Notes: generated by a model from the letters alone, not told the origin. DNA of 64,000 bases from Tetrahymena thermophila SB210 (GCF_000189635.1 NW_002476418.1:1116001-1180000), one strand, 5' to 3'; counted from the first letter of the stretch, positions 1-14,099 are shown. Made by a program: numbers and translations.

Positions 1-164
1 TATAAAAAGTGTTAGTGAATTAGCTTTAACTATATTTTGTTTAGTTGTTATTAAAATAATTTATTAGTATACTTGTTAGTTAGTATTTTTATTAATTGAA
101 GTATTTATTTATTTTTATTATCAAAAATTAGTTTTTTTTTCTGTTTATTTTTATATTTATTTGA

Positions 165-3100
165 TCAGTTAAATTTAAACTTTAAATCAACCATTCTTTT
201 CATTTTGTAAATTTTATTTAGAATATTCATTTTTTTAGATTAGACAACATCTACTTCTTCTTCAGAATGTTTATGGCTTTAGTTACAGTAAAAATGCATT
301 AAGTAAATAATTAAAAATTTTTTTAATAATTAATTAATTACTAGATATTGAATGATATCTTTCTTAGCTTTTGGCATTAGTTTAGTTTTTAAAAAACTTC
401 CTACGTTCCATCCAAACCGAAATTTGAACTATTTTATGATAATATTTTAATTTCATAATTTAAATTAAAATTTATTTACTCATTAATTGTGAATTTTATT
501 TCTTGCAAAGAACCCAATTTTTCAATTCCTTTTGACAACTCTTTTGCACCATCAATATTTAATTCATTGCTATTAAATTTTTTTTTTTAAGATTAATTAA
601 AAGTAAAAATGATTAATTACTTTTGTATAATCATGTCTAAAGATTTTAGGTTGATACAGTTCTTTAGACCTTCTCCAATAAAAGACAATCCATCTGGTCC
701 AATTTAATTTTTACTAAATAAATATTTAAGAATGTTTGTTTTATTTTAATCATTTACAAATAAATTTACCTATCAATTTCAAATTTTAGCTTTTCAAGTG
801 AAGGACATGTTTTCAAAGCATCTCCAAAACCACCAGCACCACATGATCTTATATTGTTTCTATTCATATTGAATAAATCATTTATAATTGATAAATAAAT
901 TTTAATATACCTTCCAAATTTCAAATTTAGGTTTTTTAAGTTGAAGAAATTAGAAATTGATTCTCCAATGATTTTAGATCCCTCAGACCCAATATTATTT
1001 CTAAATATTTAAATTAATTATAATTCCATAAAAAAATAGGAAATTTTTTACTCTTCTATTGAATATTAAAGAGATTCTAGTTTTGTGCATTTCTTAAGAG
1101 CAATACCAATCTTAATAGCTCCTTCATTTGTTATGATATTTCTAAATTAAAAATTGTTATAAGAATAATTTTAATCAGTTTAACTGATTTACTTTCCGAT
1201 TATAAATTTTAAGCTTTAGAGTTCAGTTAATTATTCAAAAGTATTCTCTAATGAATCAAATGCTTAATCGTTGATATTATTTTACTCATCAAATTAAAAT
1301 GAAAGACTATTTAATTTAGTTAAAAAACCCATGCTTTGAATAATTTAGTGACAGCCTTAAGATCCAATATCATTTTTACTATTTTAGAAATAGATTAAAA
1401 AAGTTATTTTTGTTGAATGAAAAATAATTATTACGATCCAACAATGAGATTCAATTATTTAAGAGTTTGGCAACATTTAATTCCATTTGATATTTCAATA
1501 GCAGCATTTTCACCAATTTTGTTATTCCTATGAAATTATTTTTAATTAGTTAATATCAATTAATCAAAAATAAATATTTACTTTTCGATGATTATTTGTA
1601 AATTTTAAAGCTGGGACATATTTTTGACAGCTTTTTCAAGTTTTTAAAAGCTTTAAGACTGCAAATTATTGGACCTGTTTATTAATAAATTTATTATATT
1701 TTAAATTTATTTTAAAAAGTTCAAAATAAAAGTTTAATTTTAAATGATAAATTTGAAATTGGATTTACTCTCCAAATTATATGCTGAGATTTTTAAGCTT
1801 TTAGCATCTTTTTAAAGAATTTAAAAAACCTCCAAGCCCAGATCCAATATTGTTGTTGCTTTATTTGTTTAATTTTATTTAAGTAAATTATCAAATTTAA
1901 TAATTTAATATTACGATCCAAATTTTATTTCTAAATTCTCTAAGCTATGGAGAAAGCCTTCAGACAATTGCTTGACACCATCTGGCAATATGCTCAAATT
2001 ACTGTTAAAAGAGTATAAATTTTAATCGACTTCAAAAATAATTCATTCTTACTTGTCGAAAAAGAGTTTTAAGCTTTGGAGATTAGTTAAGCTTTTTAAA
2101 GAGCTGCCTAAGTTAGAATAGAGAGTATTTCCAAATCTATTGCAACTTTATTTAACAAAATTTAAATAAAAATTTTGTTATTAAATTATTAGTTTTACTT
2201 TCCAAATGACAATTAAAGATGAGTCAGTTTAGTGCATTTTTTCAATGTCTGGCAAAGGGATGCTGCACCTACTTCGCCAATTGAGTTATTCCTAATTAAA
2301 ATATTTTAAGTGTTATGTAATTCAAAAGAAAACCTTACCTTTCAATAGTAATGGATAGATCATTTAAGTTATGAAGAGATTTGATGCACTTTGATATACT
2401 AACAATCCCCTCTTGGCCTATTAAATTATACCTTTTTATTAAAATATTTTTACTTTAAAATACATCAAATTTAATATTTTTATATGAAAAATGAGACAAA
2501 ATAATTTCTAATATTTAGATATATTACTAGCCAATAGCAAGGGATAACCTCTCTAAATCTTAGCATTATATAATTGATTAGCTAAGAGCTTCTGCTCCTT
2601 CTGACTGCAAATTAGCACTAAGCAAATGATTTTAAAAAATAAACATTATTTTAAACTACAAACAATTTTATCAATAAATTATTTTAATAATTGATTGAGT
2701 AATATTTTAATAATAATTTTTAGAAATGTTTACTCTTAAACATCGATTTCTAAGCTTCTCACACTTGAAATTTATTTCATTCCTTCAACCAAAGTTTGGT
2801 AGTTATTTTCATTAAATTCGTTTCTTTTAATTCAAAATAAATCATTTTACAAAGTTCTTTGTGTTAAAAAAGTGTTAACTACTTTTTGATGGTGAATTTT
2901 AAATCTTTTTGTTATTCTTCTTAGCAAGGCTAACACAAAGAGACACTTTAAATTTAATTCTACTTTTTTGAATTTTTTTAAATTTCTTCAGCGCAAGCAC
3001 GTCTAATTAATTTTAAATATATTTATTATTTGTTTGTTAGTTTTGTAGTTGTAAAGTAAACTAAAAAAAGTATTATTTGTTTATTTATTGATTTATATTT

Positions 3101-3206
3101 ATATGTTTGTTTATTATTGTATAAAAGAGAACTAATTTGTAATCAAACGTAAATTTAAGTATCAAATTAAGTTATTTGAAAGTTTACCTTTGAGATTAGA
3201 AGACAT
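165..3206 (-). CDS. Leucine-rich-repeat protein, about one repeat per exon
   Basis: Read on the minus strand with TAA/TAG as Gln, this region is a chain of short exons of about 87-90 bases. Each encodes one leucine-rich repeat of about 29 residues, of the ribonuclease-inhibitor type. Examples are CGAGGFGDALKTCPSLEKL (near 785-860) and FGLDGTQEVFQKLNQCQKL (342-428). About 18 repeat exons are separated by introns of roughly 40-100 bases. The exons at 480-569, 342-428 and 165-276 share phase 2 junctions. The last exon encodes a Lys/Met-rich tail and ends at a TGA at 165-167. The 5' end is tentative: ATG at 3204-3206 opens a 19-base exon before a GTAAAC donor, and an exon near 2930-3010 follows, but its junction to the first clear repeat (about 2735-2823) does not resolve in phase. 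Such repeats usually bind proteins; the partner is unknown. The family call is firm; exact exon limits above 600 are approximate. Confidence 0.72.
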
Positions 3207-5539
3207 TTAAATCTGATTCAAGTAAGTGGTTTTAAGTTAAAAAGAGATTTTTTAGAGTATTTTACCAATTAATAAGAGTGCTCATTTATTTTAAAAACGA
3301 CAATATTATATTTTGAAGGAAATTTAGTATTTAGTTTTTTTTCGTGGATTGTATTTAATTTTATCTAGATAGGGTTTTTATGGTTGTATCAACAATTATC
3401 TTCAAAGCGGATATATTTTTGTACAAAATTGTGTTAAGTTAACAGTAATTTTTTCTGTAAAATTGAATTTAATTAAGAAAATAATAATTATAAATTTTAT
3501 AATTTATAGTATCAAAAATTTATATGCATTAGATAGAGTATTCTTATTATCAACTGACTACTCAATTAAATCCGTCAGAATTTAATTAAAAAGTGTTAAA
3601 AATTGTCGTCAGTCACTAAATTGTCGCAATCTCAAAGGAAGTGATGATGGCATATTTGGAACCTTTGTTTGTCTTTTTAGACATCAAAAAAATCTTAAAT
3701 AAAACCAAATAGTAGACTTCAATTTTCTCTATTAGTTTATCACCATTTTTTGATAAATTTATCTTTTAAAGAATAAACATAAAATATTTGAGATCGATCA
3801 AAAAGCCCCAAGTATTTATTATAGTAAGCAGAGAAGCATTATAATTTGGCTTAACTCTCCTAATTTAAATATCCTTAATTAGCATTTATATTTACCTTCT
3901 TGAGTGTAATAAACTATACTAATTTATATGAATCAAGTATTCAAATAAATATATATAATAGATTAGCAAATTTTTTAATTTAAGAGTGCATAGCACAGAG
4001 AAAAAAATGTTTAGTTTTAAGGAAAAAAAAGATGTAAAAGAGTTAAAAATATTTAAAGAAAAGTTTTTCTTTTATAAAGTTAAATTGATTACGAAAAAAA
4101 TAAGCATTTAGAATGAAATGTTATATATTAATAATTTATAGATTCATAAGTAATAAATATTATTTATTGTTCGAGTGAATTAATCTCTTTTTTGATATCA
4201 AAATTGAACATCAAATTGAGATTTTATCATAAAAATGGAAATGGGTAAAATTTTAGTCCATTGAAACGAGGTTATACTTCTATTATAAACCAGCAGTTGT
4301 GGATTTACTTTTGTAATCTAATTTTTGCTTTCAAAATTAAAATTTAACTTCTTTTTAAATGAGTTACGCGAAGCTTGTAAGACCTAATAATTACGGAAGT
4401 CAATATTCAGATTTTATAATTATGAATTAGTTTTTATTTTTATTTAAATTATTGCGAATTAATTTAACCATAAACACTTATTGTGATGCAAAAATTTTTT
4501 AATTGTGAAAACAATTATGATGCTTTTTTTTTGATTTTGATTGCTGACTCATTTCAAGAAATAATTAAAAGCAAATTTTGTATTATCCTAAATCTACTCA
4601 AAACCATCAAATCAAAGCAATGACATACATTTTTAAATTATTTCAGCACTTCATGTCTAAAATATTTTTTTCTTTTTGAATACATTTTGGATTTCTAATG
4701 GTTAATAAACCTAAAATTTAAATTTTTCTATATTTGATTTAGTTTGGCAAACTATATATACACTTCAAAGATTATTTGATGTTTATATTAACATATTTCT
4801 TTTATATCTATCAAATTAAGAATTACTTGAAAGATTTTTAGAGGAAAAAAATCAATAGCTTTTGCATAAATTTGAATTCGGTTACAGTTCAATCAATCAA
4901 CTCCCAAACCATGCATGCATCATGCAGGATAAATTTATTAAATATTTTTAGTAAAAACTTAAAACAATTTCTGGAAAAATTAAAATAAAATTAGGAAAAT
5001 AATCAAATGATTTTTATTTTTTAAATTTTATATAAAATAATAATTTAAGTAAAATAAAGTGGAGTTTTTTATGAAATTTAATATTTTTAATTTAGATTTT
5101 ATTTCTTATTTTAATAAATACGAAAAATAATATTATTATTTAATTAACATTATTTATTATTTATTCTTAAATAGAAATATAGAGAAATTGAATGTCATTA
5201 AATAAAATAATTTCAATATTTAAAACATTAGATGTAAAATTTTTACATAAATAAAAGATTTCTTATTTTAGAATAATCTAAATAAATAAAAAAATTATAA
5301 AGATTTACAAAGAATTTATTATAAATATAACAAACAAACAACATATAAAATTATCTAGTACCTTTTTTGAATATTTTTTGAAAAATTGCTGTAAGTATTA
5401 AACGGAATACATAGTAATCAAGCTAATTTTTGTATTTTGCAGATTTATTTAATTTTCTAAAGAGATTTACACGCATAAATTAATATAGATAGATACATAC
5501 ATACATATATACATATAAATATAATTTGGTAGTAAAGAT
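3207..5539. other. Intergenic, no gene seen
   Basis: No open frame in the ciliate code with coding-like composition was found on either strand. The stretch holds AT-rich sequence and a short tetranucleotide-like run (atagatagatacatacatac) near 5485-5510, just upstream of the next gene. It should contain the promoters of the two divergent flanking genes, but no specific element is recognisable. Confidence 0.6.
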
Positions 5540-6585
5540 ATGTCTAATATTTAAGGTTATAGTAAAATAGAAGAACTAAGAAATTTAGAAAAGATCTACA
5601 CTCAGTCTAAGCAATAATAGAATAAAAACACGAAATTTAAGGAATTTGATTTATCTTACAAGGATTTTTACTAGTATAATGACCTTGTGAGCAAGTAGAA
5701 AATTTTAGATGAGAAGAACTTCTATAAAAAAATACAAATGGGACAATCTAAAAATAATAAAAGTGTTGAAGAGGATAGCAGTTCAGAAGAAGAAGAAAAG
5801 GAGAGTGAGAGCCTTTTTGAACAAGAAAAAGATAAATATGAAGAGCATATTGATAGTACTTAAGCAGAATCTCTTCTTTAAGATTTTTATGAAGAGGAGG
5901 AAAATAAAATCGATCCATTTACTCATAAATGCAATGACGAATACAACATTGTAATATTTCAGCAATTCTTGATTCTCTTAAATTTAATATTTTTATTTTA
6001 TTGTTAAAGAACCTTAAAAAACAAAGGATTGCCTACTATTCTTTGATAGCTTTGATAGGATTAACTATAATTTAAAATTTAGTTTAGCTGATTGACTCAT
6101 TTCTTCAAGTTGACCCAAAAGATGCTATTTTGTAAGAAATGAAATACTACAGTCCTTACTTAAAGTTTTTAGAATTTAGCTGTCTATTGATATTTGCTTA
6201 ATAAATTGGGTTAAAACTTAAAGAATTAGTGAATAAGAGAAAAATTATCTACGCTAATGTAAGTTTTAAAAAAGAAAAATTGCTTACTAAAATAGTTGTC
6301 ATAGTTGAGATTTGTTACTAAATTGTAATATATTACTTGAACCAATAGAATTCAAATAATAATATTGAAGATCAAAAAGCAATAGATATAACAATTTTAG
6401 CGAAAATATTTTTAATTAGATCACTGAATATTATCATTTTAGTTATCATGTATGCACTGATGCTCACAATTCAGGTTCTCTAGTCACGTTTAATTAATAA
6501 TATTCTTAAAAAACCTCTTGAATAATCTTGCAATTCATTATTTTAAAATGATAATAATGAAGATGAAAGCACCTCATTATTTTGA
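5540..6585 (+). CDS. Putative four-pass membrane protein, 328 residues
   Basis: Two exons, 5540-5950 and 6010-6585, are joined over a 59-base GT...AG intron that restores the frame exactly. The first 137 residues are hydrophilic, with a Ser/Glu-rich acidic patch (SSSEEEEKESES) near residues 92-103. The second exon has four hydrophobic segments, at roughly residues 145-163, 188-206, 228-246 and 262-292, the last long enough to be a helix hairpin. The tail is short, Asn/Asp-rich and ends in TGA. The ATG at 5540 is the first in frame. I do not recognise the family. A long soluble head followed by clustered helices suggests a membrane protein of the endomembrane system or cell surface, but no motif assigns a function. 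Confidence 0.7.
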
Positions 6586-7183
6586 AATTAAAATAAAATT
6601 GGACTTACTTTTAAAAAATTAGCAAAAATAATTCTAATTTACTTTTAAATAAATTATTTCTTATTAGAATAAAAACTTTAATGTAAATAAAATATTAAAT
6701 TATTTATTTGTAAATAAACTAACTTATAAAATTTATATCTAAATTTTTAATTTGTACTTATTTTTGATGGCATACTTGTTCAAATAATTCAAGGCATAAA
6801 TAAACTTATAAAAAATAATTTTTAATTAAAAACTTACATAAAAATGATAAAAATTAATATTCTATTAAAAGAGACATTTTAAATAAGATAAAATTTTTTT
6901 AAATTTTAATTAAAAAAATTTAATTATTGAATAAAAAATGACCTATTGGAAAAAGATTAAAAATTAAAAAAATTTTTAATTATTTTTTTGTCTAGAAAAG
7001 TAAATAAATCACAAAGAATATTGAATATAAATAATTGAAATCAAGCAATATAATATTTATTTTATTACATAAATTACTCAAAAATATAAAGTTTAATTTT
7101 GTGAAAATATGTTTTATTTATGTTTAATAAATATGGTTTAAATAGTTTTATTTAAATAATTTTTTAAGGTTTTAATCTTTTAT
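6586..7183. other. Convergent intergenic spacer, nothing recognised
   Basis: This very AT-rich spacer lies between the 3' ends of two convergent genes. It presumably contains both 3' UTRs. No gene or repeat is visible. Confidence 0.6.
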
Positions 7184-8814
7184 TCAATCTTATTTAGAAG
7201 TTTGTTTAATATTTTTAGATAAACTCTTATACAAAGGAAGTGTTTTAAGCGGAATATTAGTTTTTTTTTCTTAAGTATAATTTAGCGATTTAATATTTAA
7301 CTCAAGATCTTCTTCCTTATATTGTTCTACACTCTTTTAAAAATATATTTATTGTGAATTCTTGTATTTAGATTCATTAAGCATTGAGTTAAGAGAATAC
7401 ATAAATGATTGTTAATAATACATAATCCTATTGTTTCCATTGTTATTGTTACTTTCAATCTTTGAATGGGTATAGATCACACTTCCAATCAATGAAATAA
7501 TATAACCTCCAACTAAAGCAATGGTAATTATTGTATCATCAAACATGATAATTGAAAAAACAGATGAGAATATATCCTATTAATAATTCAGTATAATTAA
7601 ATCTAAATTGATATAACAAAAATTTACCTTTAGATTATGAGTTATAGCTATAGAAAAAGGTGAATTTTTCATTGCACATAAATTTGTTGAGAAATTGAGC
7701 AAAAATCCTTTTTCAAAAAAAAAATAATTATATTTATTCCTAATAGCAATTAAATAAAATACCAAATATTGCTACCAAAGAAATGTGAAAATAAAAACTG
7801 GGAGGAAAAGTTGGCAAGGCTTAGATGAACTCTTGACCATCGTTGGTAATCAAACAATAAATAACTAAAAGCGGCAAAGTATTAATACTGTTGTTATAGA
7901 CCAGTTCTTTTTATTAAAGTAGAATATTTAGAAATTTCATGTTTTGTATTTTAAATTCTAAAAATTTAAGATTAATTTATTAAGTTATTCTAATTAAGAA
8001 ATCTTAAAATAGTAAATTGTACAGAAAGGGGTCATGTTGCTTTTGTCTTTCAAATACTTTGCTAGTTAGAGCAGACATGCTGAAAAGATGTTATTCAAAA
8101 AGCAGTATGAGAATCCTAACAAATTTGTATTCATTTTATCACTTCCAGCTACAATTGCTCCTAAGGTGATTAAAAGAATAGATATTTTCTATTTATTTGT
8201 AATTTAATTATTAGTTTGAGCCACAAATATAATATTGACAAGATATATAAAGAAAATCAAAGTTCTTCTTATCGTAAGAAATCTAGTATTTTACAAAAAG
8301 GTGTTGATTTAAATCGAATTAATATAAAATAATATCAAATAAATACAGTGGAATAGGGATGAACTGAAAGGCTTTCAATCCAAAAAGGACATTTGAGAGA
8401 TAGAGACCTGAAAACATCAATGTCATTAAATATTTGTGCATAATTTCTTTGTAGTTTTGTTTTTGTCCTAAACTTAATTAATATTTCTCCTTCTCTAGTT
8501 TATGTTTTACGACTGTATTGCTAGATCTACAGAATATTTATATCACATTAATAATTGAGCAAATAACTACATTTACAAATGATTCAAACAGAAGAAGCTA
8601 ATTTTTAAAAAATATTGCTTTTTTATATCATAAATCTAACTTTAATTCATTCATTTTTAAGATAAAAAAATATTATTAAAAGAATTCAAATTACGATTCC
8701 GATATTTTAAAAATTATGAGTTCTAAAGAGATTTTTAGCTGAAAGAGAGAAGCAAATAGAACATATAGCGTAAAAGCCACAATAGAGTAATGACTAAACT
8801 ATTGATTTACTCAT
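7184..8814 (-). CDS. Nucleotide-sugar transporter, SLC35D / triose-phosphate-translocator type, 415 residues
   Basis: Six exons read on the minus strand: 8695-8814, 8347-8597, 8023-8282, 7763-7906, 7628-7707 and 7184-7576. All junction phases agree and the total is 416 codons including TGA. The protein is a multi-pass membrane protein with family landmarks in order: FSGLYLSNVLFGLKAFQFIP, then LTIRRTLIFF, then LGAIVAGSD, then FSYCFLNNIFSACL, then LVYNNSINTLPLL. In SLC35D-type carriers these surround the substrate pore, and the YNN region matches the usual YN motif. Such proteins exchange UDP- or GDP-sugars for the nucleoside monophosphate across Golgi or ER membranes to feed glycosylation. The roughly 90-residue hydrophilic C-terminal tail (Lys, Gln, Asn and Ser) is longer than in animal relatives. 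The sugar carried cannot be told from sequence. Confidence 0.87.
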
Positions 8815-11279
8815 TTTTACAAAATTTAATTATGAGGAAATAATTTAATTTTAAATATTAATTTTCTGTAAAAGTGATCTCTTTGTTTGTTTGCTTGATT
8901 GTTTTAGATTGATTTGAATTATATTTGCGCAATATCTGTTTACAAAAACAACTAATTAAAGTCAAATTCCAACTTCTGATATCAATTGATTTATTGATTG
9001 ATATATCTTAAATCAATAAAAGCATCTTAAATTCGTAATAAAGGTCTATTTATTTGTTGTTTTTCAGGTATTATTCATAACAATAAATAAATGTGTTTTT
9101 AATCGTTTTTAAATAAAAACTATTACATTTAATAAAAGAATTTTAAATTTTTTAGTATTTCTAAGCTTAAGATTATATCTAAAACAATTAAAAAAGAATC
9201 TTAGTAAAAATTATGATATATATTTTAGATTGCTAAAATAAATTTATTTATTATTTTCTTAATTTTAGATTAAAATATTATTATGTAAAATTTTTAATTT
9301 AACTTCAAATAATTAATCCTAAAATTAGTTTATGATAATATTTTGAATGAATATTAATCATTAATTAAAGTAAAATATTTATCGTTTAACAATTAATCCT
9401 AAAATAAAACTAGTAATAAATAGTATTCTTCAATAAATATTAGTCAAGATTAGTAAATCATTAATCTTAATTCTTCATAAATTAATTCCATTTAAAAAAA
9501 AATTGAAAAAAATGGCCTTAAAGCTATAAAACAATAGGAAAAAAATGAAAAAGAGGAAGGAGTAAATGAGAATTTAAAGTAATATTTTCCTTCAACTAAA
9601 TTAATCATAAATATCCTATAAAAATGAAATTTTTTCAATAATTTAAGAAAATTTGGATTTTTTAAATGAAAAAACGTAAATTATTAAAATTAAATTTTGA
9701 CGTAAAATATTTATATTGTATTTTAAGGTGTTTAAATACTAACAATATGAATTATTAATATTAGGTATTAGATGGTAGATAAATAAATTAGGTTATAAAT
9801 AATAAAAAAACTTACAACGCGTTAGAGAGTAAAATATTTATATACTACACTTAAAGCAATCAACTATAATTTTTGTTGTGATTATTAAATAAAAATATGG
9901 GCAGTGTATATCAATCTATTCTATATGTTAAAGTAAAAGAACTTATTTACAAAAAGTGGAATACGTTTTTTAAATTTTTCAACAGAATTTTTATTTAATT
10001 TATAAAATCTATTTAATTATAGAATTGGATAGATAAATGATCTTATTTTCTCTTAAAATGGTATTTTGAAGACACTAAAAATTCCAAACAAAAGAATATT
10101 ATATTTTTTAGTTAATAACATAATGATTTTTAAAATAATTAAAATTACCAAAATTTTCAAAGGCAACCATAATTTTAAGCTATATTTTACTAAAAGAAAT
10201 GAATAGCTTTAATGAATATGAGAAATTATAACCTAATTTTAAAAATAGAGAATCCTTTTTCAATAAAAATTAATCTGTAAAATAATTATAAAAAAATAAT
10301 CACCTTTTTACAATTAAACTAAATCACACAATTTAGGAAAAATTAATTCAGTAAAAGAAATACTAATTTCTTTTTTATCCTCATCTTTTCAATAGAAGAT
10401 TTATTTACTAATCTAAGTTAAATTCAGACAACATAACAAACAAACAAATTATATTTATAAGCAAATTCAAGAGCATTTTACTTTTAATTTAGTAAAGCTA
10501 ATTACAACGATATCTAAAAAGCTGATTCAACAAAGTTTTCTTAAACTTTATTTAAACACCTACAAAAATTCTGCTGATCTCATGTAAGTAAAAAAATAAA
10601 TATTATAAATGGAGCTAAAGAGGAGAAAATAAATTGAACTTTAAAGATATGCAAACATAAGAGAAGGTAGGTGAAGAAATTAAAATAAAAAATTTAATAA
10701 TAAAATAATGTAAGATGTGTAAGAAATGTTTAGAAGAATAAGATTAATTGAATGATCTTTTTTATTAAGCTAATAGATTTATAACATACACTTTTTATCT
10801 TAAAAGATAAAATTGTAAGTCTCATCAGAAATCGTTTATTTTGATTAAAAACTTTTTGATGAAAAGTCAATCTAATGTTTTAGATTACATAACTAAATTA
10901 AATCTTTTACATCAAATTTATAAATTTAGATCTTTTCATTTATTTTAAATTACTTCTCTGTAAATCTTTTCATTACTCCCTTAATCTCTTTAATACTTTT
11001 TGATACCAGATCTGTAAAAGAGTTTATATTTTATCCTAAGTATTTTAAACTTATAATATTGTTACATTTTATAACTTTTAATTTTCTGAAAAGGTTAAAC
11101 TCAAATAGATTTTTTCTTTTAGTATGATGATAAATTTTGACTTGTCATTATTAAATAAATTAAAAAATCAAAAACAAATAGAAAATTTATTCCCAGCATT
11201 AGAAATATTTTAAACTTATAAAAAATTAATAAATAAATAAAATATAACAAATAAAAATATATAATTTGATTTTACGAAA
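8815..11279. other. Intergenic, divergent promoters, no convincing gene
   Basis: This spacer lies between two divergent genes. It contains one 62-codon ciliate-code ORF (9512-9700) and an ATG at about 10609 followed by about 20 codons, neither convincing. The rest is AT-rich with no recognisable RNA gene. Confidence 0.55.
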
Positions 11280-14061
11280 ATGAAATAACTTGATCTCTTT
11301 GGTAGCTAAATACTTTTTAGGTTTAACAAACAGCCAACTCATAATACCCGCTTTGGATCAATATTCACAATAGCTATTGTAACGGTTATAATATTGCGTC
11401 TCATAATAATTATATCATCTGTTGTTTAAAGAACTAATCCTGTTGTTATATACTAAGAAAGATAGGTTGATAGTCCATAAATATTCACAATAAATGAAAA
11501 TACATTCTAAATCGCCTTTGGTATGTAGGATGCTAATTTCAATTAATTTATTGATGAGTAAATATACAAAATTACTGTTTAAAATGTGCATAAGACAACT
11601 ACTGTAGATGATTCCACTGGAAAAGTTAATGATTAATACGTGACCACTAATGTACCTATAACAAGATGCTCTCTAGCTAATTTTCCAGATTTAAATACTC
11701 GTCAGTACTACGAGAAATTGGATTATACAAATATGTATTGTTTTCCCCTTAATATGGATTTATTTATAGAAGGAGATTTTAATGCAGAGTCATTTTAGTA
11801 TATTAACATCAAACTTTAAAAATGCTAAACAAATTGCAAGCCTGATTCTGTTATTTAGCAAACCTTAGGTTATTCTTTTTTCTCAATGCAATTTTCTGAT
11901 GTTATAATAGATCCAACCTAAAAAACAAACCCATTTAAACATTATTCTAGAGATACTTATTTTACAACAAGTTTACAAATGCCAAAGAGTGTTGGTTTCT
12001 TAATGAGAAACAACTACGTTTAAAGTGATTATGGTTGGATTAACTCTGACATATAGACAGTAAGCTATCCTTCTTTCAGTTAAGCTGAGTAAAACGTAAG
12101 AAGATCAAATTTAAATCTTTATGTCATATAGAATGCAATAATTTTTTATTGGATTGGGATTTCAAGAAACAAAATTAATTTTTTAACTTTTGCCAGAATT
12201 TTTGATTAACGAATTTAAAAATTTTACAAAAAATTTATAAAGGAATTAATAATTTAAAATAGATTTCAATTATTGATTTTCTTTTTATAAAATAAAATAG
12301 GTCTATCCGAGTACTTTTTAAAATTTTTTCTTTTAGATGGTCATCCGTTTTGAGAAATAGAAAGAAAATCTTTACACAAGAAAATATTAAAATTTAAATG
12401 ATATAATTTCGCAAATAGGTGGGTTTACTTAGTCTTTGCTTGCAATAGGTTTTCTGATATGCTCAAGATTATCTTAACTAGATCTCAACAAAGAAATTAT
12501 AAATGAGGCATTCAACTATGAAAATGTTAACTTTGAAGAATAAGAAGATAATAATAAATTGAATTAAGTTTGTTAAAAACAAATAGCTAACAATTAAAAA
12601 TAAATTCATTAAGACATTTCTTTAGAAAATATGCAATAAAGTTTTCTGAAGAAATAAATTGAAAGTAATCTCCCCAATCAAAAACATTAAATTGCGTCAC
12701 ATTTTAAGTAAGATTAATCTAGTATGAATTAAACAGAGCTTAAGGGTATTCTAATTAAACCAATGTCTCTTGACCCAAACCAATCATATAACAATAATCA
12801 ATCAATTTTATTTAACGCAAATTTAAGCTAAAATTAGTAATCTTTAACAACCTAATGTTATCCACAAAACTAAAATTCTCAAAGAAGCTCACTTAAGAAT
12901 AACCTAAAATAGGAAGCAAAGCAGCATTCTCCTACTGAAAAAAAAGGGATAGAGCAAATGCTATAAAGTAAATCCTAAGACTTGCCAAATTCTTAATAAT
13001 AAGACAATGAAAAATAGTTTTTATAACATCTTATCTAAAATTAGGATTAATAAATTTAAAATAATAATTAAAAAGATGAATTGGAATACCATTTATCATC
13101 TGACCATTAAAAATTAAAATAGCAACAATAAAAATTAGAAGAGAAAAAGTAAAAGCTAAAGGAAAACATGTTTAAAAAGCTGATGTAAAAGGCAACAAGT
13201 AGCATGACTTTAAACACTTTGGAGTATTTAAAATTTTTCCTGTGGCCATTTGGTTAAAAGATTAAGTAAAAAAAGAAAATAATTGATTACAGCATAGATT
13301 AGGTCTATTACCACTTAGATGTTATACATGTAATTAAAAAGTTGATGGAAGTGGATAAATTAAAGAATATTCTGCTAAATCCTGATTAACTTAGATTATT
13401 TGAGTATATTCCAAAGCCAACAATCAGGTCAAACTATGGTTTTTGTAAAAAAGCAACTGATATAGAATTTTAAATGGATGATCAATATCAAGATAACAGG
13501 ACTGAACTTCAAAAGGCACAGCAAGCATACTAAGCATATTAAAATATAGCAAGTAAATAAAATTTAAGTGCATTGGATACTAAAATACTTTAGCTTTTAG
13601 ATTAAAAATTGCTTTAATTATTTGGTATAAGTCAAAGTTCGAGAGATGTTTTAATCTAAAAAGCATAAATTATTCCATAAAATATTGATATTTCTTAATC
13701 TTTGAATCGAACCTCAGCTATCAAAAATAATAATGATAAAATATGTGTTTAAAATATTTCAATATCAAACTCAAATTCTGATGAAGATAGAAATGAAAAA
13801 AAATAAGATATTTCTACTTCCAGAATATAAAATTAGTCAGTGCAAGCAGCAAAGGAATATCATCAGAATTTCTTAAGTCCTAAAAGCGAAAATTAGCAAA
13901 TACTTAATTTTGTCCAAGATAATTAAATGTTAAGTCCCCGATTAGATTCTTCAAAAAGTATTTTTTCAGAAATAGCAGGAAATGAAGCTGAGTTAAAATA
14001 AAATTAAATCCACGAATTTGAGAATTCTAACCCTAAAGGTTAAAGCTAGCTCAATCAGTGA
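11280..14061 (+). CDS. Ciliate two-pass membrane protein with extracellular loop and Gln-rich cytoplasmic tail
   Basis: The best model joins 11280-12095 to 12337-14061 (846 residues) over a 241-base intron with a GTAAGA donor and TTTTAG acceptor. The N-terminus KQLDLFGSQILFRFNKQPTH precedes a membrane segment at about residues 27-48. A loop of roughly 200 residues with several Cys (QKCQTNCKP) follows, presumably extracellular. A second membrane segment (IGGFTQSLLAIGFLIC) lies shortly after the intron. The remaining tail, over 500 residues, is rich in Gln, Asn and Lys and includes a conserved-looking block, YLKFFLWPFG ... YYHLDVIHVIKKLMEVDKLK ... LFEYIPKPTI. I recognise this layout as a large ciliate family annotated only as putative transmembrane proteins; its function is unknown. 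The upstream donor choice and the 3' end are the weak points: a GTGAGT overlaps the stop. Confidence 0.75.
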
Positions 14062-14099
14062 GTTAATTATGTCGAATTAAATTAAGTAAATAAACTTGA
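14020..14099. repeat. Degenerate direct repeat, copy 1, over the gene's 3' end
   Basis: This segment spans the last codons, the TGA and about 40 bases beyond. It matches 14578-14657 by eye over about 80 bases, with shared ends gagaattcta and aaataaacttga. The reading frame stays aligned between the copies past the stop position. Confidence 0.6.

Noticed and set aside
8189..8224. 36-base GT...AG segment inside exon 3 of the nucleotide-sugar transporter
   Set aside because: In frame and short; keeping it gives the spacing expected between the transporter's RR and LGA motifs.
9512..9700. 62-codon ciliate-code ORF beginning MALKLQ
   Set aside because: Short, low-complexity Lys/Asn/Ile composition expected of AT-rich random DNA; no domain, no splice extension, no homologous copy in the window.
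10609..10675. ATG followed by about 20 codons (MELKRRKQIELQ) upstream of the two-pass membrane protein gene
   Set aside because: It could be a first exon with a GTAGGT donor, but no acceptor gives a sensible join to 11280, where a good ATG already starts the conserved N-terminus.
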